The notes under the pieces: model-generated
Database searches by the model: none
The model's input: only the letters and a program-made list of their open reading frames with translations
What the model was told of the DNA's origin: nothing
Shown here: piece by piece, positions 35,782 through 43,054 of the stretch
How positions within the stretch are numbered: position 1 is the first letter of the stretch
Layout of the letters: every line of letters starts with the position of its first letter
Position numbers and translations under genes: made by a program
DNA from: Noviherbaspirillum malthae
Lineage (GTDB): Bacteria > Pseudomonadota > Gammaproteobacteria > Burkholderiales > Burkholderiaceae_D
Length of the DNA stretch: 43,054 nt
Assembly (NCBI RefSeq): GCF_015352985.1
Contig: NZ_JACYXF010000056.1
Location: 1-43,054, forward strand
Direction: 5' to 3'

Positions 35782-37328
35782 GTTCCTTCGCAGGATGCTA
35801 GCCAGGTCTTAGCGGTCAGCCACATCCTTTCGACTTCATGCCGTTGGATCTTTCCGGTGCTGCTGCGCGGAAAATCGGTCTCGACCACAAACCGTATTTC
35901 CTTGGGCTGCTTATAGCTGGCGAGGCGTTCGCTGCACCATTGCGCCAGGGCGGCGCTCGACACCTCTGGACAGCGCGGCGCAACGAATGCCACCGGGACT
36001 TCGCCCCATTTCTCGTGGCGCTGGCGAACCACGACGGCATCCATCACGTCGGGATGCGCGAGCAGCACACGCTCGATTTCCGCCGGATAAATGTTCTCTC
36101 CTCCGGACTTGATCAAGTATTTCACCCGGTCCACGAAATCGAGCGTGCCGTCCGGCTGCCGCACGAACATGTCTCCCATGTGGAACCAGCCGCCGCGGAA
36201 ATCCTCGGAATTCGTCTGGTCGGCCCGCCAGTAGCCGCTAAACAACGTCGGCCCACGGATGATGAGTTCACCGGGCATCCCGTCAGGTACGTCGTTCCCA
36301 TCAGCGTCCACCAACCGGATGCGGCAAAAGCCAGATTCCCGCTTGGACAAGCTGGCGGGAATCTGGCCGATCGGCAGCATGGCGGCAGAAGCCGGCGGCA
36401 GGCCGGTTTCGGTGCTGCCAAAAGTGTTGAGGTAAGGCGCGTTCATCAGCGTGGTCAGCTCGGCGATCTGCTGCAGCGGAACCAGGTCGGCCATGGCGCC
36501 GACCATCCTGACGGACCTGATCTGGGCGTCGCGCCGCTTGATCGCGCTAATCAGGTTTTCGATCATCCCTGGCATCGCGACCAGCCAGCCGATGGGCTCG
36601 CGTTCGAGCACCGTGATCATGCGATCGACCTGCAGCCCGTCCTGCACGATTACTTTGCCGCCCAGCATCAGCGTCGCCAGGCTGAAATCGGTAGCGGCCA
36701 TGTGAAAGAGCGGTGACCACGCAAGGTAATTATCGTAGCGAGTAATCCCGTAATCCGCAGCGAATGTCGCGGCGCGGGCAATCATCGCGCGGTGGCTGAT
36801 CAGTGCGCCCTTTGGCAGGCCAGTAGTGCCGCTGGTATAGAGGATGACCAGTCCGTCCCCGCCCGCCACGTCGATGGCAGGCTCGCCCTCTGTGGCGTTG
36901 GCCAAGAGGGTCTCATATTCGCGCTCGATGACAACCGTACCGGGCACGCCATGATCAATGCGCGCGAGCTGCATCACATAGCGCTCGGAAACCAGGATCA
37001 GGGACGGCTCGGTCAGGCGGATGCAATGCAGCAGCTCGGCATCGGACAGCCGCCAATTCAAGCAAGGCACGATGACTCCCAGCTTGGCAGCGGCCAGCTC
37101 CAGTTCCAGGTAGGGCAGGCAGTTTTCGGAAAGGATCGCCACCCGATCGCCGTGGCGGATACCTCTTGAAAGCAGAACCTGCGCCAAGCGATTGACACGT
37201 CGGTTAAGCCCAAGGTAAGTCAGACTGCGCTCTGCACTCTCCAGGGCGATTGCATGCGGCTGAACAACCGCATGCTTGCGGACAATATCACCGACCGCGA
37301 GATCAAAAGCTGAATCGAAAGCATTCAA
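35778..37328 (-). CDS. AMP-forming acyl-CoA ligase (class I), TTG start
   Basis: A 516-residue ligase. The P-loop is VILYTSGTTGLPKGALISHR, the adenine region YLNTFGSTETGLPPASA, the hinge WFHMGDMFVRQPDGTLDFVD followed by RVKYLIKSGGENIYPAEIE, and the C-terminal lysine region PRSSTGKIQRHEVERM. All functional motifs are present. No ATG fits; TTG at 37328 is used, with AAGGAG placed 6 nt upstream. It is the first gene of the operon 37328-to-32176 and has the shared operator 54 bp upstream of the start. It is a medium/long-chain or alicyclic acid ligase by motif; the substrate is not determinable. Confidence 0.88.
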   Translation of the reverse strand: MNAFDSAFDLAVGDIVRKHAVVQPHAIALESAERSLTYLGLNRRVNRLAQVLLSRGIRHGDRVAILSENCLPYLELELAAAKLGVIVPCLNWRLSDAELLHCIRLTEPSLILVSERYVMQLARIDHGVPGTVVIEREYETLLANATEGEPAIDVAGGDGLVILYTSGTTGLPKGALISHRAMIARAATFAADYGITRYDNYLAWSPLFHMAATDFSLATLMLGGKVIVQDGLQVDRMITVLEREPIGWLVAMPGMIENLISAIKRRDAQIRSVRMVGAMADLVPLQQIAELTTLMNAPYLNTFGSTETGLPPASAAMLPIGQIPASLSKRESGFCRIRLVDADGNDVPDGMPGELIIRGPTLFSGYWRADQTNSEDFRGGWFHMGDMFVRQPDGTLDFVDRVKYLIKSGGENIYPAEIERVLLAHPDVMDAVVVRQRHEKWGEVPVAFVAPRCPEVSSAALAQWCSERLASYKQPKEIRFVVETDFPRSSTGKIQRHEVERMWLTAKTWLASCEGT

Positions 37329-37381
37329 TCCATTCTCCTTCTCCCAGCTTCCGCCATTCCTAGTCCGTTAGAGGAAGTAGA

Positions 37382-37395
37382 CAAACCTTTGTTTG
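37382..37395. promoter_or_regulatory. TetR-type operator before the ligase/thiolase-like operon
   Basis: CAAAC-CTTT-GTTTG, with perfectly complementary 5-bp arms and the same 4-bp spacer as the other three sites. It lies 54 bp upstream of the TTG start of the minus-strand ligase gene. The form also resembles the PsrA-type fatty-acid repressor operator of pseudomonads. Confidence 0.68.
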
Positions 37396-37491
37396 GCATG
37401 GTGATTACAGTCGTATTCCAATCCTCTATTGTTTGCAATCAGACGAACACAGTCTACCTAACGGTTGACAGGTATGCAAGCGGAAGGGTAA

Positions 37492-37510
37492 GCTGCTTTA
37501 ACAAAGCAGC
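37492..37510. repeat. Perfect 8-bp inverted repeat in the 37.4-kb intergenic region
   Basis: GCTGCTTT and AAAGCAGC are separated by 3 nt. There is no T-run on either side, so it is not a standard terminator; it may be a protein-binding site. The intergenic region 37329-37742 contains no supportable gene apart from this repeat and the operator. Confidence 0.4.
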
Positions 37511-37742
37511 GCAATATATCTCTCCTTCGTTATCATAGGGCCGAGTTTGCGCAATGCTTTGCAGGATCAGCCTTTTTGCGTGTGTTCTAAATCCCGGCTC
37601 CGCGCTCCACGGCAGCCGTGAACGCACGTGGGAGGTTGCTATTGATTGCGTTCCGTCCATCGCGCACAGGCCTATGAATGCTGCGGCAGACTTCGTCCTC
37701 CTGATCTGCCATCTTTCCTCGTCCTGAAAGGAAGAATCGATG

Positions 37743-38014
37743 ATGTTGAAAAACTCGCCGCTGCCTTGTCCTCTCTCGCTCTCTGTTCCATTGCAACCCA
37801 ATCGCCCGTACAGGTTTCCAGCGATGTGGTGAAGACAGGGTTAGCTGTCGATCTATCCAGCCTGGATGCAAATGTTACAGGGCAAGGCGTGATCCACTCC
37901 GTAAGACGGGCGAATGTCGACATGGGAGGATCCGTCGATACCAAGAAGATCGAACTGGTTTTTGCGGATTACCAGAACGAGGCCGACGTCGCGGCGAATA
38001 AGGCCAGGGAATGA
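37743..38014 (+). pseudogene. Decayed LivK-type substrate-binding protein (N-terminal remnant)
   Basis: From ATG 37743, preceded by AAAGGAAG, the DNA starts MLK and then loses frame in the A-run 37749-37753. Adding one A gives a signal peptide, LKKLAAALSSLALCSIA, followed by SSDVVKTGLAVDLSSLDANV and TGQGVIHSVRRANVDMGGSV, a mature LivK-like N-terminus. The frame ends at TGA 38012-38014 right after NKARE, where relatives continue with WFD. The remaining three quarters of the gene is absent. It is thus a second binding-protein gene for the same or a related transporter, now dead. Confidence 0.75.
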
Positions 38015-38282
38015 GTAGAACGACCAAGGCCGAATCTAATTGCGCGCTCTGGAAATAGCCGGAACCACCCGCCCGATGGCTTTATTGTAGATGATCGGAC
38101 GGAGTACCCGCAGCAGACGGCGCACAATTGACCACATGTGACCATTCAGGATAGAAGGGCGCCATGCAGACAGATGACATCTCCATCGTTGCTCTGGGCT
38201 TATATTCTAAATACCTGCCGTCGGCAGGAGACTCAAGACCGTCGGGCGGACGTGCAGGACCGACATTTGCATTTTCCTTAAT
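38015..38282. other. Non-coding gap between two pseudogenes
   Basis: 268 bp with no readable gene. It contains a perfect palindrome CCTGCCG-T-CGGCAGG at 38214-38228 of unknown meaning. It probably marks the deletion that removed the rest of the binding-protein gene and the beginning of the MaoC-like gene. Confidence 0.45.
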
Positions 38283-38620
38283 ACTATTCACATGACTGAA
38301 GTGTTGTCCACTGCTCTGCGGTTCGTGAACAATGAATCGGACATCAAAGGATTGCTCGTATCGGGTTCCTTTGTGTATGGCATTGCCGAAAGCCTGCTGG
38401 CGCAATCGACCACGATAAAGACCGAGTATGATTTCCTGAACATAAAACTGACTGTCCACAGCACGGTCCCCTGTTCCCGTGTAATACAGAGCATGTCGAA
38501 TACAAAGTCGTCGAAGCCCGGCCGTCGCAAAGCCGGTCCGCCTGGGGCCTGGTGCACACCCTCAACTAAGTGGTCAGGCAGTATGGCAACGCTACACCGA
38601 CCTACAGCCGGCTTCGCATG
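38283..38620 (+). pseudogene. Decayed MaoC-family enoyl-CoA hydratase
   Basis: The frame from 38292 reads RFVNNESDIKGLLVSGSFVY, GIAESLLAQSTTIKTEYDFL and NIKLTV, matching the central MaoC hot-dog hydratase region. Near 38490 the protein changes frame and continues VEYKVVEARPSQSRSAWGLV, the usual C-terminal strand pair, before an in-frame TAA at 38567-38569. The N-terminal catalytic Asp/His segment is not readable. It looks like a former 3-hydroxyacyl-CoA dehydratase of the pathway. The intact SDR gene starts 156 bp further on. Confidence 0.65.
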
Positions 38621-38776
38621 ATCAAATGCAGAACCGAACCTGGTTGACACCCTCATTCCGGTGGCTAGCCGGATGACACTATTGACTACACTATCGGACC
38701 GTTTGAAACTTTGCATCAATCGTACCAATGGCATCACGAAGGCTACCGAATCATGAAATCGACTGGAGGAGGCAAC

Positions 38777-39544
38777 ATGAAAGGCTTGAAAGATAAGGTT
38801 GTAATCGTTACAGGCGGCGCGGGCGGCATAGGCACGGCCATATGCAAGCGTTTTGCGGCCGAGGGCTCCGCAGTCGCTATCTTCGATCTGAACCGTGCAG
38901 CGGCCGACAAGCTTGCCGACGAACTGCGCGGCGGCGGAGCAAGGGCATCCAGCCATGGCTTCGATATCAGCGATCATGCGGCAGTCGCCGCCGAGGTCGC
39001 TCGCGCCGAGTCGGAACTTGGCCCGATCGATGTGCTGGTTAACAATGCCGGATGGGACCATGCAGCCCGTTTCATCGATACCACGCCTGAATTGTGGCAG
39101 AAACTAATTGCCATCAATCTCGTCGGCCCACTCAACCTGCACCACGCCGTGGTCAAGGGCATGGCGACGCGCGGGCGAGGACGGATCGTCAATGTGGCAT
39201 CAGATGCCGGCCGGGTTGGGTCTTCGGGCGAGTCGGTGTACTCTGCTTGCAAGGGCGGAATCATTTCGTTTTCCAAAACGCTGGCACGTGAGCTGGCGAG
39301 AAAGCGCATCAACGTCAATGTCGTCTGCCCTGGCCCGACCGATACCGCTCTGTTCCGTGACTTTGCCGGCGAGGGCGAGAGCGGAGAAAAGTTGCGCAGC
39401 GCACTAGAAAAGGCGATCCCCTTCGGCCGGCTCGGGCAGCCGGAGGATGTGGTCGGTGCCATTTGTTTCCTGGCTTCCGATGACGCCGCTTTCATCACCG
39501 GTCAGGTGCTGTCTGCATCCGGAGGTCTGACCATGGCTGGCTGA
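38777..39544 (+). CDS. BadH-like SDR, probable 2-hydroxycyclohexanecarboxyl-CoA-type dehydrogenase
   Basis: A 255-residue short-chain dehydrogenase with ATG at 38777 after GGAGG. It has the NAD motif VTGGAGGIGTAICKRF, LVNNAGWDHAARF, the catalytic Ser in IVNVASDAGRVGSSGESVY and the YxxxK motif as YSACKGG. The segments NVVCPGPTDTALF, FGRLGQPEDVVGAI and AAFITGQVLSASGGLTM follow Rhodopseudomonas BadH closely as I remember it, including length. BadH oxidises 2-hydroxycyclohexanecarboxyl-CoA. The substrate here may be that or another branched 3-hydroxyacyl-CoA. It is the last intact catabolic gene before the right-hand IS debris. Confidence 0.82.
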   Translation: MKGLKDKVVIVTGGAGGIGTAICKRFAAEGSAVAIFDLNRAAADKLADELRGGGARASSHGFDISDHAAVAAEVARAESELGPIDVLVNNAGWDHAARFIDTTPELWQKLIAINLVGPLNLHHAVVKGMATRGRGRIVNVASDAGRVGSSGESVYSACKGGIISFSKTLARELARKRINVNVVCPGPTDTALFRDFAGEGESGEKLRSALEKAIPFGRLGQPEDVVGAICFLASDDAAFITGQVLSASGGLTMAG

Positions 39545-39626
39545 TGGGAGGTATACGGTACGTAACTCCGGCTATGTACCAGCGCGCGTAGCAGTCTCGC
39601 GTGACCTTGCCCTGGCGTGTCATCAA

Positions 39627-39697
39627 TTGACAAGACGTTATGGATTACGGGACGACCAGTGGGAACCGAACAAGGATTGGCTGCCCGGTCGAGACGG
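39627..39697 (+). pseudogene. N-terminal scrap of an IS5-family transposase
   Basis: About 24 codons from TTG 39627 read LTRRYGLRDDQWEPNKDWLP and GRDG, like the first residues of IS5-group transposases (RRYxLxDDQWxxIxxLLPGR). The match ends abruptly where IS21 sequence begins. The precise junction, at about 39697, is estimated from where the two resemblances stop. Confidence 0.6.
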
Positions 39698-40308
39698 CGT
39701 TTGCCATACTGGACGCTCCGGTGCTGCTGCCGCTGCCGATGCAGCACTACGAGATGGCGCGCTTCAAGACCGTGAAGGTCAACATCGACTACCACGTCGA
39801 GATCGAGGCTCATCGCTACAGCATGCCGCATGCATTGGTCGGGCAGGAACTCGATGCGCGCATCACCGGCCATGCAGTGGAACTGCCGCATCGCGGCCAG
39901 CGTGTCGCCTGCCACGCCCGTAGCGAACGGCGCGGTGCGTTCACCACCGTGCCCGAGCACATGCCAGCAGCGCACCGCGCTCATCTGGAATGGACCCCGC
40001 AGCGCCTGATCGACTGGGGGGAGTGTATCGGCATGGCCACCGGCGCCATCGTCACGCGGCCGCTGTCGGCCAACAAGCACCCGGAACACGGCTACCGTGC
40101 CTGTCTAAGCCTGCTGTCGCTGGCCAAGCGCTACGGCGAACCACGGGTGGAAGCAGCGTGCACGGTCGCGTTGTCGATTGGTGCTTGCTGCTATCGCAAC
40201 GTACGCGACATCCTGGCCAACAAGCGCGACCAGGTCGCTCCTGGCGCGGCGGGCGACTGGGTTAGTCCGGACCATCCGGATGTGCGCGGCGCCGGTTATT
40301 ACCAATAA
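39698..40308 (+). pseudogene. C-terminal part of an IS21-family transposase (IstA)
   Basis: The frame running to TAA at 40308 encodes about 200 residues of the IstA C-terminus: FAILDAPVLLPLPMQHYEMA, VNIDYHVEIEAHRYSMPHAL, then RSERRGAFTTVPEHMPAAHR and KHPEHGYRACLSLLSLAKRY. The N-terminal DNA-binding and DDE domains (roughly 300 residues) are missing, replaced by the IS5 scrap. It is therefore inactive. The intact helper gene istB follows 15 bp downstream, as in complete IS21 elements. Confidence 0.82.
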
Positions 40309-40323
40309 CGTGAAGGACATCCC

Positions 40324-41076
40324 ATGATGATGCATACGACCATGGCGCAATTGCGCACCCTGAAATTGGATGGCCTGCCCAGTGCGCTTGAGGAGCAGCT
40401 ACGCCAGCCCGGGGCGGCCGCCATGAGCTTCGAGGAACGTCTGATCTTGCTGGTGGATCGGGAAGTCCATTACCGAAACGACCGCAGACAGGAACGCCTG
40501 CTCAAGCAAGCAAAACTGAAGTATCCCCAGGCGGCCATCGAAGACTTGTACGCACGTACAGCGCGCGGTATCGATCGCCGCACGGTCATGAGCGTGGCGT
40601 TGGGCGACTGGGTAACGGCGGGCCACAGCATTCTGATCAGCGGTCCGACCGGCGCCGGGAAATCGTGGCTGGCTTGCGCGCTGACACAGTACGCGTGTCG
40701 GCGCGGGCACTCGGCGCTGTACCAGCGGATGCCACGTCTGCCGGAAGAATTGCGGATGCGGCATGGCAGCGGTGCCTTCGGCAGATGGTTGATCCAACTT
40801 GCCAAAACCGACGTCCTTGTATTGGGCGATTGGGGTATGGGCGCACTCGACAGTAGCGTGCGCTCGGACCTGCTGGAGATCATTGATGGCCGGGCCGCAA
40901 ACAAGGCCACGATCATTACCAGCCAGATTACGATCGAGCACTGGCACGCCTGGATTGGGGACGCCACCATCGCCGATGCGATATTGGACCGCGTCATGCA
41001 ACGCCATCAGCGATTCACACTGACCGGTGACTCGCTACGGCAATCGAAGCCAATAGCTGTGAAGGACGCTGCATAG
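40324..41076 (+). CDS. istB: IS21-family helper ATPase (IstB)
   Basis: A 250-residue AAA+ ATPase starting MMMHTTMAQLRTLKLDGLPS. Walker A is LISGPTGAGKSWLACALTQY and Walker B VLVLGDWGMGAL, followed by a sensor region ATIITSQITIEHWHAWIGD and the ILDRVMQRHQRFTLTGDSLR end. IstB remodels target DNA for the IstA transposase. The gene looks complete, but its IstA partner is truncated, so this copy could act only with another IS21 element in the cell. It lies in the same orientation and spacing as in a native istAB pair. Confidence 0.9.
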   Translation: MMMHTTMAQLRTLKLDGLPSALEEQLRQPGAAAMSFEERLILLVDREVHYRNDRRQERLLKQAKLKYPQAAIEDLYARTARGIDRRTVMSVALGDWVTAGHSILISGPTGAGKSWLACALTQYACRRGHSALYQRMPRLPEELRMRHGSGAFGRWLIQLAKTDVLVLGDWGMGALDSSVRSDLLEIIDGRAANKATIITSQITIEHWHAWIGDATIADAILDRVMQRHQRFTLTGDSLRQSKPIAVKDAA

Positions 41077-41097
41077 CCAGCATGGTGGCGCTAGACC

Positions 41098-41163
41098 GAC
41101 TTACCCACGGCGGCGAACGTTCATGGTCTTTACACTGACCACGCCCGCCGCCGTGGATAAGTC
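41098..41163. repeat. 18-bp inverted repeat downstream of istB
   Basis: GACTTACCCACGGCGGCG (41098-41115) and CGCCGCCGTGGATAAGTC (41146-41163) are complementary at 17 of 18 positions, with 30 nt between them. The site lies 22 bp after the istB stop. It may be a transcription barrier, part of the IS right end, or the ends of a tiny unrelated repeat. No T-run follows. Confidence 0.55.
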
Positions 41164-42313
41164 TGCATCGTCAGACCAGCAAAAGCCGCCCCGTAGTTCA
41201 TAAAAAAGGAGGAATAATGGACGCATCGTGACCGCACCCCTTACAATTTGAGCACGCAACACCGCTCTACTGCGCAGTGGTCATGTTCAGCCGAAATAGC
41301 CGGTTATCTTCGCCGAAATACGCATTAGGTTGAATGTCGAAGTTTAGGTAGTCAATGGTGCCTTCTGAGAACGCTTTTCCTGATGTTATTATGGTTTCTA
41401 AACGCGGGAAAATAGGAGTAATGCATAGAACTGGCTTTGACAGAATCTGTCACCCTGTAAAATCAATGGTTTAGGTGATACATAACGCACCATCGACTTA
41501 TCAAAGTCCCGACTAATCGCACTCCGCTTGGCTAGCTGATGTCACAAGCTTACGATTGATTTCACAGCCGGTCCTTATTGATGGTTCTACTGCTTGCCAC
41601 ACTTGCAGCATGACCGTGCCTGGGTGAAGCACTACATGCGTTTCACGCTGTCGGCTTTAGTCTGATCCTTGATGGCGTGGTGTTGACAGGTATGCAGAAT
41701 GTCGAACTTCCTATGGCAATCTTTTTCTCTGGGCTTCCGACATTGATTGACAAGGGATCGCTGATCTCGACGAGCCAGCCGACAGGATTAAATGCGACCT
41801 GGTTCACGGACGCAGCGGGACAAAAACATCTACTGGCAGTCCACTATCACGCAATCATGCATCGCAAGATAAAGGTGGCGTCTTCTGGCGGCGGCGCTCG
41901 CGCTCTGCAGACGCAGTAGACACGCCTTTTATTACACAGAAACCCACGTGCAGGTTATGGATCTGCAATTGTGTCGCCGGGTATGGAGCGTTACCAACCT
42001 AATCGAATTGCTTTATCAAGCGGTAGCATCGAGCGCTATCACAGCACCCAAAAGTACTGCCGCCCCGATCCGCGCTGTAGGTTTGCCCCAATTTCCAGAT
42101 GAGCGTCAAGGTGGCTTTTGCGTTAACTCAAATCTCGCTGGAACTGGCTATGCAAGGGCTTTTATTGGTCTATAACGAAGACGTATGTTTAAGGAGTGCC
42201 AAGGATCGAACGTCCACGCCTCGGTTTTGTTGTGGCGCGCCTGCCTAACGTGCGGCATGCGAATGCCTAGCAGCCCAAGCAGAATTGCCAGAGGCGGCAA
42301 TCATCATAATTAA
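41164..42313. other. AT-rich stretch without a recognisable gene
   Basis: About 1.15 kb, plainly less GC-rich than the catabolic genes. The longest plus-strand frame, 41677-41919 (80 codons, ATWFTDAAGQKHLLAVHYHA), resembles nothing I know and has no convincing ribosome site. Short repeats such as GCCGAAATA (near 41293 and 41314) occur. I found no tRNA, terminator or complete IS end. It is likely acquired or decaying DNA beyond the IS21 remnant. Confidence 0.5.
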
Positions 42314-42685
42314 ATGACGATGGTTACAAAGATCAATCAAACGGTGGTCGAAGACATCTGGCGGCGAACTGAGGGTGATGCTCGTCTGCCAAACACGGTT
42401 CTGCAAAACGCAGACCAGCTAGTGCTGTGCTCGGTTGTCATCCGATGCCTCCGCTTCAGCGCCGCCCTCGCCACCTTGCTTGACGAGCACCATGGCGACG
42501 TAAACGATATCGCCATGTTAGAAAAAGAGCTGCCCTGGATCGACGGGTGCATCGCACATTTTCCTCATTTCCGGAATTTGCCAGCCACAGACCTGATTCG
42601 CAGCTGGATAGCGCGGTCCACGATGCTTCATCTGATCGAAGAAGGCAGGAAGAACACCGCCAATCAGTGCCCCGGACAACTGTAG
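42314..42685 (+). CDS. Hypothetical protein, 123 residues
   Basis: An open frame from ATG 42314 (MTMVTKINQTVVEDIWRRTE) to TAG 42683-42685; ATG 42320 is an alternative start. The protein is soluble and largely helical by composition, rich in Leu, His and Asp, without a signal peptide, membrane span or motif I recognise. It ends 9 bp before the phosphatase-like frame in the same orientation, so the two may be co-transcribed. Base use is AT-richer than the catabolic genes. It could be a phage or plasmid accessory gene; no function is proposed. Confidence 0.5.
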   Translation: MTMVTKINQTVVEDIWRRTEGDARLPNTVLQNADQLVLCSVVIRCLRFSAALATLLDEHHGDVNDIAMLEKELPWIDGCIAHFPHFRNLPATDLIRSWIARSTMLHLIEEGRKNTANQCPGQL

Positions 42686-42694
42686 GATTCTCGC

Positions 42695-42931
42695 ATGCTG
42701 ATCCAATCATTCACCCGAAACACGCGCGGCCGCGACCTTATCGTCGGTGATGTCCACGGCTGCTTTAGCGCGCTGCAAGCGCATCTGGATGTGCTCGGCT
42801 TCGACCCGGAGGTCGAAAGGCTGTTCTGTACCGGTGATCTCGTTGACCGCGGCGCTGAGTCCGACTTGGCAAAAGAATGGCTTTCCAACAAGCCTTGGTT
42901 TTACACGGTGCGCGGCAATCACGAGGCTTAG
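42695..42931 (+). pseudogene. Truncated PPP-family serine/threonine phosphatase
   Basis: A 78-codon frame whose whole length is the metal-binding start of a PPP phosphatase: DLIVGDVHGCFSALQAHLDV, LFCTGDLVDRGAESDLAKEW and VRGNHEA, i.e. the GDxHG, GDxVDRG and GNHE motifs in order. It then stops at TAG. Complete PrpA/lambda-type phosphatases run to about 220 residues, and the later His residues that complete the two-metal site are missing. An intrinsic terminator begins 33 bp later, so nothing further is encoded. It is probably a remnant, though a stable domain fragment cannot be excluded. Confidence 0.72.
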
Positions 42932-42963
42932 GAACCCTATTCTCCATTTCGTAAACAAACAAC

Positions 42964-42990
42964 GCCCCGCCTCAAGCGGGGCATTTTATT
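42964..42990 (+). terminator. Rho-independent terminator
   Basis: GCCCCGC-CTCAA-GCGGGGC forms a perfect 7-bp GC stem with a 5-nt loop, followed by ATTTTATT. It would end transcription of the 42314-42931 pair. Confidence 0.85.
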
Positions 42991-43054
42991 ACGCGTTTAT
43001 TTCTTGACAAGGCATGTAAACGCGTAAATACTTAAGTCACACCTTTTTATTTCG

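Noticed and set aside
33634..35916. 760-codon plus-strand open frame
   Set aside because: It lies antisense to the AMP ligase at 33796-35781, which has all family motifs; the plus frame is rich in His, Arg and Ala, as expected of GC-rich antisense shadow.
38211..38231. CCTGCCG-T-CGGCAGG as a terminator
   Set aside because: A one-base loop cannot form a hairpin well and no T-run follows; it lies between two pseudogenes.
38682..38776. TTGACT as -35 of a promoter for the BadH-like gene
   Set aside because: No acceptable -10 hexamer at 16-18 nt; not strong enough to list.
1..43054. tRNA, rRNA, CRISPR array or replication origin
   Set aside because: None was recognised on reading both strands.

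Overview
The window is high-GC proteobacterial DNA. Codon use, gene content and IS types fit a betaproteobacterium of the order Burkholderiales; this is inferred from protein resemblance, with no rRNA or other marker present. It reads as one catabolic island of about 39 kb (roughly 440-39544) built almost wholly from CoA-thioester chemistry genes, with insertion-sequence debris at the left edge (1-410), inside (7401-9252) and at the right edge (39627-41163). The last 1.9 kb (about 41200-43054) is visibly more AT-rich and looks like a different kind of DNA.

Layout. (1) 441-6106, minus strand: acyl-CoA dehydrogenase, thiolase, FadB-type hydratase/dehydrogenase and alpha-methylacyl-CoA racemase, divergent from an AraC-type regulator (6372-7442). 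(2) 7401-9252: an IS6-family element whose right terminal repeat was split by an IS630-family element; both transposases are broken. (3) 9538-18148, minus strand: acyl-CoA dehydrogenase, crotonase, a biotin-dependent carboxylase pair of the methylcrotonyl/geranyl-CoA type, a PaaK-like ligase, a frameshifted SDR and a transglutaminase-like protein. (4) 18360-22690, plus strand: FadH-type 2,4-dienoyl-CoA reductase, crotonase and a third acyl-CoA dehydrogenase. (5) 23005-23658: TetR-family regulator. (6) 24120-31997, plus strand: a complete Liv-type ABC importer (ATPase, two permeases, ATPase, binding protein) with a CoA ligase inside the operon, then a third crotonase. (7) 32176-37328, minus strand: two CoA ligases, a thiolase-fold protein without the usual cysteines, and its DUF35 partner. 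(8) 37743-39544: two decayed genes (a second binding protein and a MaoC hydratase) and an intact BadH-like dehydrogenase. (9) IS5/IS21 debris, an AT-rich stretch and a truncated PPP phosphatase.

How it may work together (inference): the ABC system imports a carboxylic acid, one or more of four ligases make the CoA ester, and a modified beta-oxidation handles double bonds (FadH), alpha-methyl branches (racemase), beta-methyl branches (carboxylase) and possibly a ring or tertiary centre (BadH-like SDR, thiolase-like/DUF35 pair). An isoprenoid, branched or alicyclic acid fits; the exact substrate cannot be read from sequence. Four copies of a 14-bp inverted repeat, C(A/T)AAC-N4-GTT(A/T)G, sit only in promoter regions: before the TetR gene, before the ABC operon, in the 18148/18360 divergent promoter and before the 37328 operon. 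They suggest a single TetR-controlled regulon and are the most useful observation here.
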